Assembly: GCA_963740835.1 (NCBI GenBank)
Contig: CAVUFH010000001.1
Location: 1 to 64,000, forward strand
DNA length: 64,000 nt
Direction of reading: 5' to 3'
Source: CAVUFH01 sp963740835
GTDB taxonomy: Bacteria > Actinomycetota > Acidimicrobiia > IMCC26256 > PALSA-610
Shown here: positions 26,105-35,612 of the stretch, piece by piece
Position numbering within the stretch: position 1 is the stretch's first letter
How the letters are laid out: each line of letters opens with the position of its first letter
Translations under genes and position numbers: made by a program
The notes under the pieces: model-generated
Told to the model about the DNA's origin: nothing
The model's database searches: none
What the model saw: only the letters and a program-made list of their open reading frames with translations

Positions 26105-28306
26105 GTGACTGACGAATTGGGTGCTGCGGCACTCGCGGCCGCGGTCATCGACGAGGAAGAGGCGCGCGAGGAAGCGCAGGCGCGTTCGCGGGAGCAGATC
26201 ATCTTCCCGGACGATCTGCTCCCGGGCGTGAACTCGGCGCCCGTCAGCTTCAAGGAAGCCTTCGCGCGGGGCGGCGTGATGATGTTCGTCGTCCTCGGGC
26301 TCCTGCTCGCGTTCGATGAGCTCGAAGGCGCCGCGATCCAGGTCTTCGAACCCGAGATCGCGCAGACCTTCGGGATCAGCAAGGGCACGGTGGTGTTCAT
26401 CGGCACCGCGTCGGCCGCCTTCTTCGTGCTCGGCGCGGTCCCGATGGGCTGGCTCGCCGACCGCGTGAAACGGGTGCCGATCGTCGGCATCGCCTCGCTG
26501 TTCTTCGGGTTCTTCATCTTCCTGTCCGGCCTCGCGCTCAACGCGTTCATGCTCTTCTGGACCCGCTTCGGGGCCGGCATCGCCAAGGCGAACAGCATCC
26601 CGGTGCACCAGTCGCTGCTCGCCGACAACTACCCGATTGGCATCCGGGCGCGGATGTCGGCGGTCATGAACATGGGCGCGCACGGCATCGGGATCACGAG
26701 CCCGATCCTCGTCGCCGCGATCGCGACCTGGGCCGGTGGGCCCGAGGGCTGGCGCTGGGCGTGGTACATCCTCGGCATCCCGGTCGTGATCGTCGCGGTG
26801 TTCGCGTTCTTCATGAAGGAACCGCCCCGGGGTCAGTTCGAGAAGGAAGACGTCCTCGGCGAGGTCATCGAGGACGAGAACCCCGCACCGATCTCGATGG
26901 AGGCCGCGTTCGCGCGGCTGAAGAAGATCGCGACGATCCGGACGTCGCTCGCGGCGTTCTGCGCGCTCGGCTTCGGGCTGTTCAGCCAGGGCGGTCTGGA
27001 GTCCTTCTATCTCAACGACACGATCAAGACGACCAGCCTGCTCGAGCGGGGCATCATCTTGAGCTTGTCGGGGATCGCGGCGCTCCCCTTCCTGCCGTTC
27101 GTCGGCCGGTACTTCGACCGCGTCTACCGGCAGAACCCGGCCAAGGCGCTGACGATCGTCGGCATGCTCATCCTGCCGTCGGCGATCTTCGCGCCGCTCC
27201 AGTTCTCCACCCACAGCGCCACGATGTTCGTGATCTGGAAGATCCCTCAGGCGATCACCACCACGTGCGCGTTCGCGATGGTCGGCCCCGTGCTGCAAGC
27301 GGTCTGCCCCTATCGCCTACGCGGCATGGGCACCGCGATGGCGACGATGTACATCTTCTTCATCGGCGGCTTCGGAGGTGGCGTGATCTCCGGCTTCCTC
27401 GTCGACGCGGTCGGCGTGCGCGGCACCGTGCTCCTTCTCGGCGTGCCATCCGCCATCATCGGCGGGCTGCTGCTCATCAACGGCGCACGGTTCATCCGCA
27501 ACGACCTCTCGCTCGTCGTCGAGGAGCTGCTCGAAGAGCAGGAGGAGTACAACAAGCGCAATCGTGAAGGCGCCGACATCCCGGTGCTGCAACTCGCCAA
27601 CATCGACTTCTCCTACGGGCCCGTGCAGGTCCTGTTCGGCGTCAACTTCGAGGTGCACAAGGGCGAGACGCTCGCCTTGCTCGGCACGAACGGTGCCGGC
27701 AAGTCGACCGTGCTGCGCGTCATCAGCGGTCTCGCGGTCCCGGAGCGTGGCGTCGTGCGCCTCGGCGGCCGCAACATCACGTACGTGTCGCCGGAGGCGC
27801 GCGCCCGCACCCTCGGAATCATGCAACTCCCAGGCGGCAAGGGCGTGTTCCCCAACCTGACGATCGATCAGAACCTGGCAGTGAGCGCGCGGCTCAACGC
27901 GAGCTCGCACAAGGACGTCCAGGCCGGGATCGACCGTATGTACGAGCTCTTCCCCGAGCTCGGGGAACGGCGCAAGCAGATGGCGACGAGCTTGTCGGGC
28001 GGTCAGCAACAGATGCTCGCGCTCGCCCGCGTGCTCATCCACGACCCCGAGATCCTGATGATCGACGAGCTCTCGCTCGGCCTCGCGCCGGTCGTGGTGC
28101 AGCGTCTGCTCGAAGTCGTCGAGCATCTCAAGGACCGCGGGCAGACGATGATCATCGTCGAGCAGTCGCTGAACGTCGCGCTTGCGATCGCGGATCGCGC
28201 GATCTTCCTCGAGAAGGGTGAGGTGCGGTTCGAAGGCAACGCGCAGGACTTGCTCGAACGCGACGACCTGGCCCGCGCGGTGTTCTTCGGGACCGAGGGC
28301 GGTTGA
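26105..28306 (+). CDS. MFS transporter fused to LivF-type ABC ATPase
   Basis: A 733-residue fusion. Residues 50-460 form a 12-span major facilitator domain with the loop 2-3 signature GWLADRVKRVP and a second half GRYFDRVYRQ. A charged linker (ELLEEQEEYNKRNREG, about 475-490) leads to a complete ABC ATPase of the LivF branch: Walker A GTNGAGKST (near 526), signature LSGGQQQMLALARVL (near 630), Walker B ILMIDELSLGLAP, and IIVEQSLNVAL. LivF is one of two ATPases of branched-chain amino acid importers; the other ATPase and both permeases are fused in the next gene, whose start overlaps this stop by 4 nt. Why a secondary transporter is joined to an importer ATPase is unclear. It may be a membrane anchor or co-transporter. 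Confidence 0.93.
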   Translation: MTDELGAAALAAAVIDEEEAREEAQARSREQIIFPDDLLPGVNSAPVSFKEAFARGGVMMFVVLGLLLAFDELEGAAIQVFEPEIAQTFGISKGTVVFIGTASAAFFVLGAVPMGWLADRVKRVPIVGIASLFFGFFIFLSGLALNAFMLFWTRFGAGIAKANSIPVHQSLLADNYPIGIRARMSAVMNMGAHGIGITSPILVAAIATWAGGPEGWRWAWYILGIPVVIVAVFAFFMKEPPRGQFEKEDVLGEVIEDENPAPISMEAAFARLKKIATIRTSLAAFCALGFGLFSQGGLESFYLNDTIKTTSLLERGIILSLSGIAALPFLPFVGRYFDRVYRQNPAKALTIVGMLILPSAIFAPLQFSTHSATMFVIWKIPQAITTTCAFAMVGPVLQAVCPYRLRGMGTAMATMYIFFIGGFGGGVISGFLVDAVGVRGTVLLLGVPSAIIGGLLLINGARFIRNDLSLVVEELLEEQEEYNKRNREGADIPVLQLANIDFSYGPVQVLFGVNFEVHKGETLALLGTNGAGKSTVLRVISGLAVPERGVVRLGGRNITYVSPEARARTLGIMQLPGGKGVFPNLTIDQNLAVSARLNASSHKDVQAGIDRMYELFPELGERRKQMATSLSGGQQQMLALARVLIHDPEILMIDELSLGLAPVVVQRLLEVVEHLKDRGQTMIIVEQSLNVALAIADRAIFLEKGEVRFEGNAQDLLERDDLARAVFFGTEGG

Positions 28307-31155
28307 TGACGCTCAGCACGATCGTCACTTGGAACCTGCTCTTCAAAGGTGTGATCGGCGGGATGATCACTGCGATCGTCGCCATGGGCATCGTGCTCGT
28401 GTATCGCTCGAGCCGGGTCATCAACTTCGCCGTCGGCAACATGGGCGTTCCAGCGACGGCGCTGTTCGCGATCATGGCGGGCAAGCACGGCTGGCCGTAC
28501 TGGCCGGCGCTGTTCGGCGCCCTGCTGGTCGGCACGCTGACCGGCACCGTCATCGAGCTCACGGTGATCCGCCGCCTGTTCCGGTCGCCGCGCGTCATCG
28601 TGCTGGTCGCGACGATCGGAGTCGCACAGCTGTGCGAAGCCGTCACCCTGTCGTTACCGGAGTACCGGACCGGCTCGTTGCAGACGCAATTCCCCTTGCC
28701 GTTCAGCGGTGAGTGGCATCCGTTCCTGGACATCACCGTGTCCGCGAGCCAGCTCCTCGTACTGATCGTCGTGCCGGCCATCACGATCGGGCTCTGGTGG
28801 CTGCTCGGCCACACCGCGTTCGGCGACGCGGTGCGGGCGTCCGCGACGAACGTCGATCTTGCCCGCATGACCGGCATCAGCCCGAAGCTCGTGTCCACCG
28901 CGGTGTGGTCGATCGCGGGCTTCCTCGCCGCGGTCGCGGTGCTCCTCACCGCGAGCGACCAAGGCTCGACCGACCTGATCCACATCGGTCCGGACACGTT
29001 GCTGCGCGGCATGGCTGCCGCGCTCATCGGCGGCATGGTCTCGTTCCCGCGCGCCGCGCTCGGGGCGATCCTCATCGGCATCTTCGACCGCGTTCTGTTC
29101 TTCAACTACACGACCGAGACCGGGCTCGTGCAGTTCCTGCTCTTCATCGTGGTGCTCGTGCTCGTCGCGCGCGTCAGCAAGCGGGATGCCCAGGCCGCCG
29201 GCGAGAGCTTCCAGTTCGCGCCGCGAGTCGCAGCCGTTCCCGAACGGCTCAAGAGCATCTGGTGGGTGCGGCGCATGCCGCAATTGATCGCGGGCTTCGC
29301 GCTGATCGTCGCAGTGATCGTGCCGCTGCTCTCGGACCAGTCGGCGCGTCACCAGACGTGGACGGTGATCCTCGCGTTCGCGTTGTGCGCGGTGTCGGTC
29401 GTCGTGTTGACGGGATGGGGTGGTCAGCTCTCGCTCGGCCAGATGGCGTTCGCCGGCCTCGGCGCGCTGACCGCCGCCGCGTTGTCACGCGGCATGTCCG
29501 CGAACATCGGCTGGCACGACACCCGCATCATCGACGGCTCGTTGCCGGCGATCACGTTCCCGTGGACGCTCCTCCTCGGCGCGGTCGGTGCGAGCCTCGT
29601 CGCGGTGCTCGTCGGCGTCGGCGCACTGCGCGTTCGCGGCCTGCTGCTCGCCATCAGCACGCTCGCGTTCGCGATCGCGTCGCAGGTGTATCTGTTCGAT
29701 CGTCCGTTCTTCACTGCCGGTCGGTCGACCGTGCAGATCCCGCGTGCCGACATCGGTCCGCTCGAGCTCACCCACAAGAACCGCGCGTACTACTACTTCG
29801 TGCTGTTCGTGCTCGTCGTGGTGCTGCTGCTCGTCGGCCATCTCCGCCGCACCGGGGTCGGCCGCATGATCGTCGGCGTGCGTGAGAACGAGCTCGCGGC
29901 CGCAGCCATGACCGTGTCGGCCGCGCGTACGAAGCTGACGGCGTTCGCGCTCGCGGGGTTCGTTGCCGGCCTCGGTGGCGTCCTGCTCGGCGCGGTGAAC
30001 CTCACGTTCGGCCCGGGCGAGCGCTACTTCCTCGTCGAGGATTCGCTGCTCGTCGTTTCGATCGCGGTGATCGGCGGGCTCGGGAGCCTGACAGGCGCGG
30101 TCGTCGGCGCGCTGTGGGTCATCGGGCTGCCCGCGTTCTGGCCCAACAACAACCTGGTGCCGCTGTTCACGTCGAGCATCGGTTTGCTGCTGATCCTCCT
30201 GTACATCCCTGGCGGTTTCGTGCAGATCGGCTACTACGCGCGGGACTCGTTGCTGCGCTGGGTCGAGAAACGCCTCCCGCCACTCGCGACCGAGAAGACC
30301 GTGACGGCACCGCCGGTATCGCTGTCGCACATCGCGCAGCTGCGCCCGGTCACGCTGAACGCGGATGGCACGGTGCTCGCGACGCAGGGGCTCACGGTCG
30401 AGTTCGGCGGCCTCATCGCCGTCAACGACGTGTCCTTCTGCGCGTTCCCGGGAGAGGTGATCGGCCTGATCGGCAACAACGGTGCGGGGAAGTCGACGCT
30501 GCTCAACGCGATCGGTGGGTACGTACCGAGCCGCGGCACCGTCGAGCTCCTCGGCCACCACGTGAACCGCCGGCGTGCGCACCAACGGGCCGCGCTCGGC
30601 CTCGGCCGCACGTTCCAGAACGCGATCCTGTTCCCCGAGCTCACCGTGCGCGAGACGGTCGAGCTCGCGCTCGAGGCGCGGCACCGCACATCGTTCTGGT
30701 TCTCACTCGCGTGGTTGCCTTCGATTCGCGGCGAACGGGCCAAGCACGCCGAGGCGTCGGAGCTCATCGACTACCTCGGGCTCGGGCGCTACGCAGACCG
30801 GTACATCGCCGAGCTCTCGACGGGTACGCGGCGCATCGTCGAGCTCACGAGCGTTCTTGCCGTCGCCCCGCGCGTGATCTGCCTCGACGAACCGACCTCC
30901 GGCGTCGCGCAACGGGAAGCGGAGGCGTTCGGCCCGCTCATCCTGCGGGTGCAGCAGGAGCTCGACGCAACGCTCGTCGTCGTCGAGCACGACCTGCCGC
31001 TGATCCTCTCAATCAGCAGCCGCATCTACTGCCTCGAAGCAGGTGAGGTCATCGTCGAAGGGCTTCCGGAGGACGTGCGCACGAACCCCCGCGTCGTGGC
31101 GTCCTACCTCGGCACCGACGACCGCGCGATCCAGCGGAGCAACGCGACGCTCTAG
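28303..31155 (+). CDS. Triple fusion LivH-LivM-LivG (branched-chain amino acid type ABC transporter)
   Basis: A 950-residue protein containing, in order, a LivH permease (about 1-300, with GMAAALIGGMVSFPRAALGAILIGI), a LivM permease (about 325-650, with GWGGQLSLGQMAFAGLGAL, IVGVRENELAAAAMTV and VIGGLGSLTGAVVGAL), and a LivG ATPase (about 690-945). The ATPase has Walker A GNNGAGKST (near 722), a divergent signature LSTGTRRIVELTSVL, Walker B VICLDEPTSGVAQ and VVEHDLPLI. With the LivF part of the upstream gene this makes a full importer from two polypeptides. Substrates of this family include Leu/Ile/Val, amides, urea and aromatic acids. Binding proteins are probably the two at 36506-39408. Confidence 0.94.
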   Translation: MMTLSTIVTWNLLFKGVIGGMITAIVAMGIVLVYRSSRVINFAVGNMGVPATALFAIMAGKHGWPYWPALFGALLVGTLTGTVIELTVIRRLFRSPRVIVLVATIGVAQLCEAVTLSLPEYRTGSLQTQFPLPFSGEWHPFLDITVSASQLLVLIVVPAITIGLWWLLGHTAFGDAVRASATNVDLARMTGISPKLVSTAVWSIAGFLAAVAVLLTASDQGSTDLIHIGPDTLLRGMAAALIGGMVSFPRAALGAILIGIFDRVLFFNYTTETGLVQFLLFIVVLVLVARVSKRDAQAAGESFQFAPRVAAVPERLKSIWWVRRMPQLIAGFALIVAVIVPLLSDQSARHQTWTVILAFALCAVSVVVLTGWGGQLSLGQMAFAGLGALTAAALSRGMSANIGWHDTRIIDGSLPAITFPWTLLLGAVGASLVAVLVGVGALRVRGLLLAISTLAFAIASQVYLFDRPFFTAGRSTVQIPRADIGPLELTHKNRAYYYFVLFVLVVVLLLVGHLRRTGVGRMIVGVRENELAAAAMTVSAARTKLTAFALAGFVAGLGGVLLGAVNLTFGPGERYFLVEDSLLVVSIAVIGGLGSLTGAVVGALWVIGLPAFWPNNNLVPLFTSSIGLLLILLYIPGGFVQIGYYARDSLLRWVEKRLPPLATEKTVTAPPVSLSHIAQLRPVTLNADGTVLATQGLTVEFGGLIAVNDVSFCAFPGEVIGLIGNNGAGKSTLLNAIGGYVPSRGTVELLGHHVNRRRAHQRAALGLGRTFQNAILFPELTVRETVELALEARHRTSFWFSLAWLPSIRGERAKHAEASELIDYLGLGRYADRYIAELSTGTRRIVELTSVLAVAPRVICLDEPTSGVAQREAEAFGPLILRVQQELDATLVVVEHDLPLILSISSRIYCLEAGEVIVEGLPEDVRTNPRVVASYLGTDDRAIQRSNATL

Positions 31156-31273
31156 AGGCGGCGCAGGCGCGATCTACCAGCTCCCGGGCCCCGTCAACCA
31201 ACAGAAGCCGACGAGTCACGTTTGCTGTTCCTGCCGTCCGGCACGACGCAGATGACGATGCGGCAGAGACGCG

Positions 31274-32140
31274 CTATCGGTGCAACGATTCGAGTACCTC
31301 ACCAAAGTGTTCGTAGATCAGCCAGTGCCCCTCGCCCGGCATCTTGCGGAACGCGGCTCCCGGTATCACGCTCGCTTGGTACGCGCCGTTCGCCAACGTG
31401 ACTGTGTCGTCGGCGTCGCCGTGCCAGACAACGACTGGACACTCAATGTCACGCAGGTCGAAGCCCCACGGCTCAGCTTCCAGACAGATGTCTTGAACTG
31501 CAGCCCGCCCAGCAGTCGATGACACCGGGCGCGCGATGTCAGCGAGCAAGTGGGCGCGGATCTCCGCCAGCTCGATCACGCGGGCGTCACAGGCAGGAAG
31601 GTAACGGAGCATCCACGCCACAGACTTCTCCGGATTCCGCTGACCCTGGCGCAGCGCGGCCTGGAACATCCTGCTGGCCAGACGAGGTGCGAGCACTTCG
31701 AGCCGCTTGGCGATTCGATTCACCCGCACTGTTCCTACGGCAGAAACCTTGGCTTCAGGGGGTGCCGGCCCGCTCACGATCGCGCAACCGATGACCCTGT
31801 CGGCGAGGAATCGTGCACAGCTGGCCGCGTTCGGACCGCCGCTCGACCATCCGACGACGCCGACCTCATCGACGCCGAGATGGTCAGCGAGCTTGTCGAG
31901 GTCACGAGCGGACCGTGCATACGAGCGAATGGGGTCGAAGGTGCTGTGGCCGTAGCCGGGCCGGTCGACGGCGATGAGTCGCACGCCGTCGCCAGCGGCG
32001 GTCTCTCCAACGGGCTCGAAGTTGCGGTGCGTTCCTGGCGAGCCGTGGAGCGCGATTACGGGCGCGCCATCGGTGGTGCCGAACTCCCGCCACGCGAGCT
32101 CGCGACCGTCCGGGAGCTCGAACACTTGGAGATCGACCAC
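31274..32140 (-). CDS. Alpha/beta hydrolase
   Basis: A 288-residue hydrolase. The oxyanion HGSPGT lies near residue 33, the nucleophile elbow GWSSGGPNA near residue 97, the acid residue in VVWHGDADDTV near residue 238, and the histidine in MPGEGHWLIYE near residue 271. The large cap between strands 6 and 7 resembles haloperoxidase/esterase relatives. Base composition is a little lower in GC than its neighbours, and it opens an accessory patch that includes a decayed integrase and an IS110 transposase. Confidence 0.85.
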   Translation of the reverse strand: MVDLQVFELPDGRELAWREFGTTDGAPVIALHGSPGTHRNFEPVGETAAGDGVRLIAVDRPGYGHSTFDPIRSYARSARDLDKLADHLGVDEVGVVGWSSGGPNAASCARFLADRVIGCAIVSGPAPPEAKVSAVGTVRVNRIAKRLEVLAPRLASRMFQAALRQGQRNPEKSVAWMLRYLPACDARVIELAEIRAHLLADIARPVSSTAGRAAVQDICLEAEPWGFDLRDIECPVVVWHGDADDTVTLANGAYQASVIPGAAFRKMPGEGHWLIYEHFGEVLESLHR

Positions 32141-32458
32141 GCGCCAATCATGACCGCAACCACGACCTGCGGGCGACCGCCGCCGAACGGCAGATGGGCG
32201 TCCGTTGACGACGCCTACTCATCCGCCGACATCCATAGCTCTATGCCGGTCAACGGTCCGCGGAACGAGCGCGAGATCGACAGTTCGACGTACGCGACCC
32301 AGTGGATCGCAATCGTCAATTCCGCGATCGTGCCAATTGACACGATCGCGAAAGCGCGACTTGGCGACTGTTGCGGATGGGCAGCTATGCGCTCCCGGGC
32401 TTCCAGTCGCGCTGACGATGTGCCTCGTCTCGCAGGGCATCGGGCCACGACGCGATGA
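32141..32458. other. Intergenic region upstream of the integrase remnant
   Basis: No gene, RNA or repeat could be supported here. Stops in all frames are frequent compared with the rest of the window. It may hold decayed 5' sequence of the following recombinase. Confidence 0.45.
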
Positions 32459-33019
32459 AGGCGACAGGGCACGGGGCTCGATTGCAATGAGGTCGGCGCC
32501 ATGCTCGTGACCGCGGGTTTGGCCGGTGCACGAGACCACGCACTGATTAGCCTCCTCGCGCTCAATGGGCGACGCGTGTCCGAGGCGATCAGCGCTGATA
32601 TCGAACAGCTCGGCTTGGAACGCGGCCAGCGAACGCGCCCCCTCCGCCGCAAAGGTGGCAAGGTCGTGACCGTGCCTTTCGCACCCCGTAGCGCCCGTGC
32701 CATCGACCACGCGGTCGGGAAACGGTAGGGCCGATCTTCCGCGGTGCCCATTCGCTGCGTCTCGATCGTCACGTCGCGAGCAGGATCGTCCGCCGAATCG
32801 CGCGCCGAGCCGGGATCAGCAAGCGGGTCGGTCCGCAGACGCTCCGACACGCGTTCATCACTGCCGCACTCGACGCATCGGTTCCGCGGCGCGACGTGCA
32901 AAAGCGCTGCAAGCCACTCAGACCCTCGAACGACCATGCGCTACGACCGTGCCCGCGTCTCACTCGACCGCCACGCGACCTACATCGTCGCCACTTTCAT
33001 CGCCGGCGCAGGCCGATAG
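32459..33019 (+). pseudogene. Decayed tyrosine recombinase/integrase
   Basis: Three pieces in different frames line up as one tyrosine recombinase. Piece one (to 32728) has LDCNEVGAMLVTAGLAGARDH, then LLALNGRRVSEA with the first catalytic Arg, and RRKGGKVVTVPFAPRSARAI with the beta-sheet Lys. Piece two has RIARRAGISKRVGPQTLRHAFITAALD, where the usual His before L-R-H is Gln. Piece three ends ASHSDPRTTMRYDRARVSLDRHATYIVA, with the nucleophile Tyr. Two frame changes and an in-frame TAG at 32726 break it, and the N-terminal core-binding domain is missing. Unlike the other frameshifts in this window, several lesions coincide, so it looks truly inactive. Confidence 0.8.
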
Positions 33020-33144
33020 CAACCAGCTCGCAATATCACGCCAGAGCGAAGCCTGTTTGTGTCAAGGGGCAATGTTCGGGCGGTGTTTGGGCGCGCGTGA
33101 GCGTCCCGGTGACGGGCCGGGGTTTGTGGTCGTAGCGTGTTGTT

Positions 33145-33240
33145 CGGGTTCGGGAGTGGCTGTTCCGAAGTGCCGGCGTTTCAGGGATCTGCCGGCCACG
33201 CTGGATTCAAGAGTCGTCCCTGGGTGCCCTCCCGAACCCG
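33145..33240. repeat. 12-bp inverted repeat beside IS110 transposase
   Basis: CGGGTTCGGGAG (33145-33156) and CTCCCGAACCCG (33229-33240) are perfect inverted arms about 72 bp apart. The second arm ends 7 bp before the transposase stop. IS110 elements normally lack terminal inverted repeats, so this may be a structured flank or RNA. Confidence 0.7.
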
Positions 33241-33247
33241 TTCTGGT

Positions 33248-34268
33248 TCAGTCGTGCGCGTCGGCGCGGAGCCGCTGGTAGACGACGTCGCTGATGCGCC
33301 GCTTCAGCGCTCGCATGGCTTCCTTGCGCGACTTCCCTTCGGCTTGCTTGCGCAGGTAGTAGGCGCGTCCAGCGGTGTCGTGGCTGATCTGTCCCAGCGC
33401 GGCGATGTGGATCGCGTGGTTCAGTTGCCGGTTGCCGTTGGGGTTGAGTCGGTGCCGCACCCGCGGACCGGACGACGCTTCGATCGGCGCAGTGGCGTTG
33501 TAGCGGGCGTAGTGCCCGGCGCTGGGGAACCGGCGGACGTCGCCGCTGTAGCCGATCAAGTACGCGGCGACGATCGGGCCGACACCGTGCACGTCGGTCA
33601 CGGTCGTGTCCGCGGCATCGACTGCGTTCTTGATGCGCTGTCGGAGCTCGGCCAGTGCGCGGTCGTGGCGTCGGACCTCGTCGAGGAACTCGAGCGCGAT
33701 CAGCTTGCGTTCGATGCCGACCGCGTCGGTCGGCCGGAGCCGTGCGCAGCTCCGACGCGGCCCGTTCTGCCGACAGATTCCGGGGCAGACCACCTTCGAT
33801 CATCTCGCATAACACCGCGTGCAGCCGACAGATCGCCCGGGTGCGGCCCGCGATCAGCTGGTGGTGACGGCGCGCCAGCAGCCGCAACACCTGCGGGTGA
33901 TCCTCGAGCGCCACGGCCCGCAAGTTGCGATGCCGTAACGCGACGATCGCGGCCGAACGGGCATCGTGGCTGTCGGTCTTGTCGTTGCGACCCGAGTCCA
34001 ACAACCGCGCCCGCGCCGAGAGCGCGGCCGGCACGTCAACGACCGTCTCGCCCGCACCGACGAGCTGCTGCGCCAACAAGGCGCCGGTTCCGGTCGCGCC
34101 TTCGACCGCCCACAGCCGCGGTTCGAACTGCGCCGCCCAACCCAACAGGCGGTCGCGTTGCGACGATCGGCGCGCAGCGCCAGCTCGCGCGACGAGCTGC
34201 TCGTCGCCGTCGATGACGGCAGCAGTGTGTGACCCCTTGTGCGGGTCGATCCCAATGATGAACACCAC
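33248..34268 (-). CDS. IS110-family transposase (one-base frameshift)
   Basis: A DEDD-type transposase, 339 residues after correction. The N-terminal RuvC-like domain has IGIDPHKGSHTAAV (Asp 7), WAVEGATGTGALL (Glu near 55) and NDKTDSHDARSAAIVAL (Asp near 95-98). The C-terminal Transposase_20 domain has VHGVGPIVAAYLIGYSG, FPSAGHYARYNATAPIEASSG and RLNPNGNRQLNHAIH. The C-terminal serine of the Tnp domain lies in IEASSG. An extra base near 33745 joins SAERAASELR to LRPTDAVGIERKL. IS110 enzymes recombine their element with guidance from a bridge RNA transcribed from the element's noncoding end. Element ends were not identified. Confidence 0.87.
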
Positions 34269-34480
34269 GGTCCTCCTCGATCAGAAGTGAACGCCGCGGC
34301 GGGCACTCCTGATGTGGGGATGCCGTTCCTGTTTCGAGCCACGCCACAGCACGGGAACCGGCAAGCTGGCCTCATCGCTAAGAAGCCAACCCGAAGGCGG
34401 CAGGGCATTCTCGAGACCAACCCGCCGGCACCCTCGACGCTACGAACAGCCGCAGCGGCGTGCATCACGATCCTCTATCA
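34269..34480 (-). other. Noncoding 5' flank of IS110 transposase, candidate bridge-RNA region
   Basis: In IS110-group elements the bridge RNA is encoded in the noncoding sequence just upstream of the transposase. This stretch occupies that position, has no coding signature and contains several short GC-rich complementary segments. I could not define loops or target and donor guides by eye, so this is a positional inference only. Confidence 0.3.
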
Positions 34481-34527
34481 GGGCAATCGGTGCGCCCGTA
34501 GTTCGACGGGCGCGACCAGGGAGACAA

Positions 34528-35538
34528 GTGGAGCCATCGGCCGAGCTCGAGGCGGTTGTCAGGCGCATATTCGAGGCCATCAACGTGCGCGACTTTCCGA
34601 CCGTGCGAAATCTGCAATCTGACGACCCCGGCGCTATCCACATCGGTACCGACCCGGACGAATGGTGGACCAGCTACCGCGAGGCGATCGCAGTCTTCGA
34701 AGCTCAACTGAGAGAGTTCGAAACCATCGGCGTGCAATTCGAGATAGGCGAAATCGCCGCCTACAGCGAAGGAACCGTTGGATGGGCGGCTTGTCGGCCG
34801 AGGCTGGTGTTCGGCGACGGAAGCACCACCACGCTGCGGTTCACCGGAGTACTGCATCTCGAGGAGGGCATTTGGCGCTCCGTGCAATCGCATCTGTCTG
34901 TCGGCGCGACGAACGAAGAGACGGTCGGCTACGAGATGACTACAACGATCGAGACTCTTGCGGCTGCCGTTCAGGAGGAGCGGCCCGACCTCGCGGAAGC
35001 CACGGGCGCCGACGGGACCGTCACCATCGCGTTCAGTGACATCGAAGGTTCAACCGAGTTGGCAGTGCGTCTCGGGGATCAGAAGTGGCTCGACCTGCTG
35101 CGCTGGCACGAAAGTGTCGTCGAGAACGCCGTGACGCGAGAAGGGGGCCGTGTAGTCAAGTCTCTCGGCGACGGACACATGCTGGTGTTCCCCTCCGCGA
35201 CGCGAGGATTGCGAACTGCAATCGAGATTCAACGGTCACTTCGCGAGCCGCACGACGGCGAAGCCCTGCGGCTGCGGATCGGCCTCCACACTGGCGAAGT
35301 ACTCCAACACGCCAACGACCTCTTCGGTCGAACGGTCATCATGGCGGCACGCGTTGCCGCGGCTGCGCGAGGCGCGGAGATCCTCACGTCCTCAGGGCTG
35401 TTCGAACTCACTGAGACAGCGGGCCCATTCGAATTCGGAAGCCCGAGGATGACTCAACTCAAGGGCATCCAGGGTGAACACCCACTCTTTCCGCTCATCT
35501 GGGACGAGACCGCCACATCCCAAGACTTCCGATCGTGA
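34528..35538 (+). CDS. NTF2/SnoaL-like domain protein with class III nucleotide cyclase domain
   Basis: A 336-residue protein. Residues 1-135 look like a SnoaL_3/NTF2-like ketosteroid-isomerase fold (AVVRRIFEAINVRDF, WTSYREAIAVFEAQL, LRFTGVLHLEEGIWRSVQSHLSVG). Residues 165-325 form a class III adenylate/guanylate cyclase: the metal Asp in FSDIEGSTELAVRLGD, the second in KSLGDGHMLVFPSA, then RIGLHTGEV and DLFGRTVIMAARVAAAARG. The transition-state Asn before AAR is Ile, as seen in several actinobacterial cyclases, so activity is uncertain. Start GTG 34528 is preferred because AGGGAGA lies 5 nt upstream. The NTF2 domain may be a ligand sensor. It lies in the accessory patch after IS110. Confidence 0.85.
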   Translation: MEPSAELEAVVRRIFEAINVRDFPTVRNLQSDDPGAIHIGTDPDEWWTSYREAIAVFEAQLREFETIGVQFEIGEIAAYSEGTVGWAACRPRLVFGDGSTTTLRFTGVLHLEEGIWRSVQSHLSVGATNEETVGYEMTTTIETLAAAVQEERPDLAEATGADGTVTIAFSDIEGSTELAVRLGDQKWLDLLRWHESVVENAVTREGGRVVKSLGDGHMLVFPSATRGLRTAIEIQRSLREPHDGEALRLRIGLHTGEVLQHANDLFGRTVIMAARVAAAARGAEILTSSGLFELTETAGPFEFGSPRMTQLKGIQGEHPLFPLIWDETATSQDFRS

Positions 35539-35612
35539 CCGGGCCACAGTCCCGCGTCTGCTCCGCGCCACATCTGCCGATCGGTACTCGCCACGCGCGT
35601 CGCGATCGGGCA

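Noticed and set aside
33020..34300. Terminal inverted repeats of an IS element
   Set aside because: The 12-bp inverted repeat at 33145-33240 lies wholly on one side of the transposase, so it does not flank it. IS110 family elements usually lack such ends.
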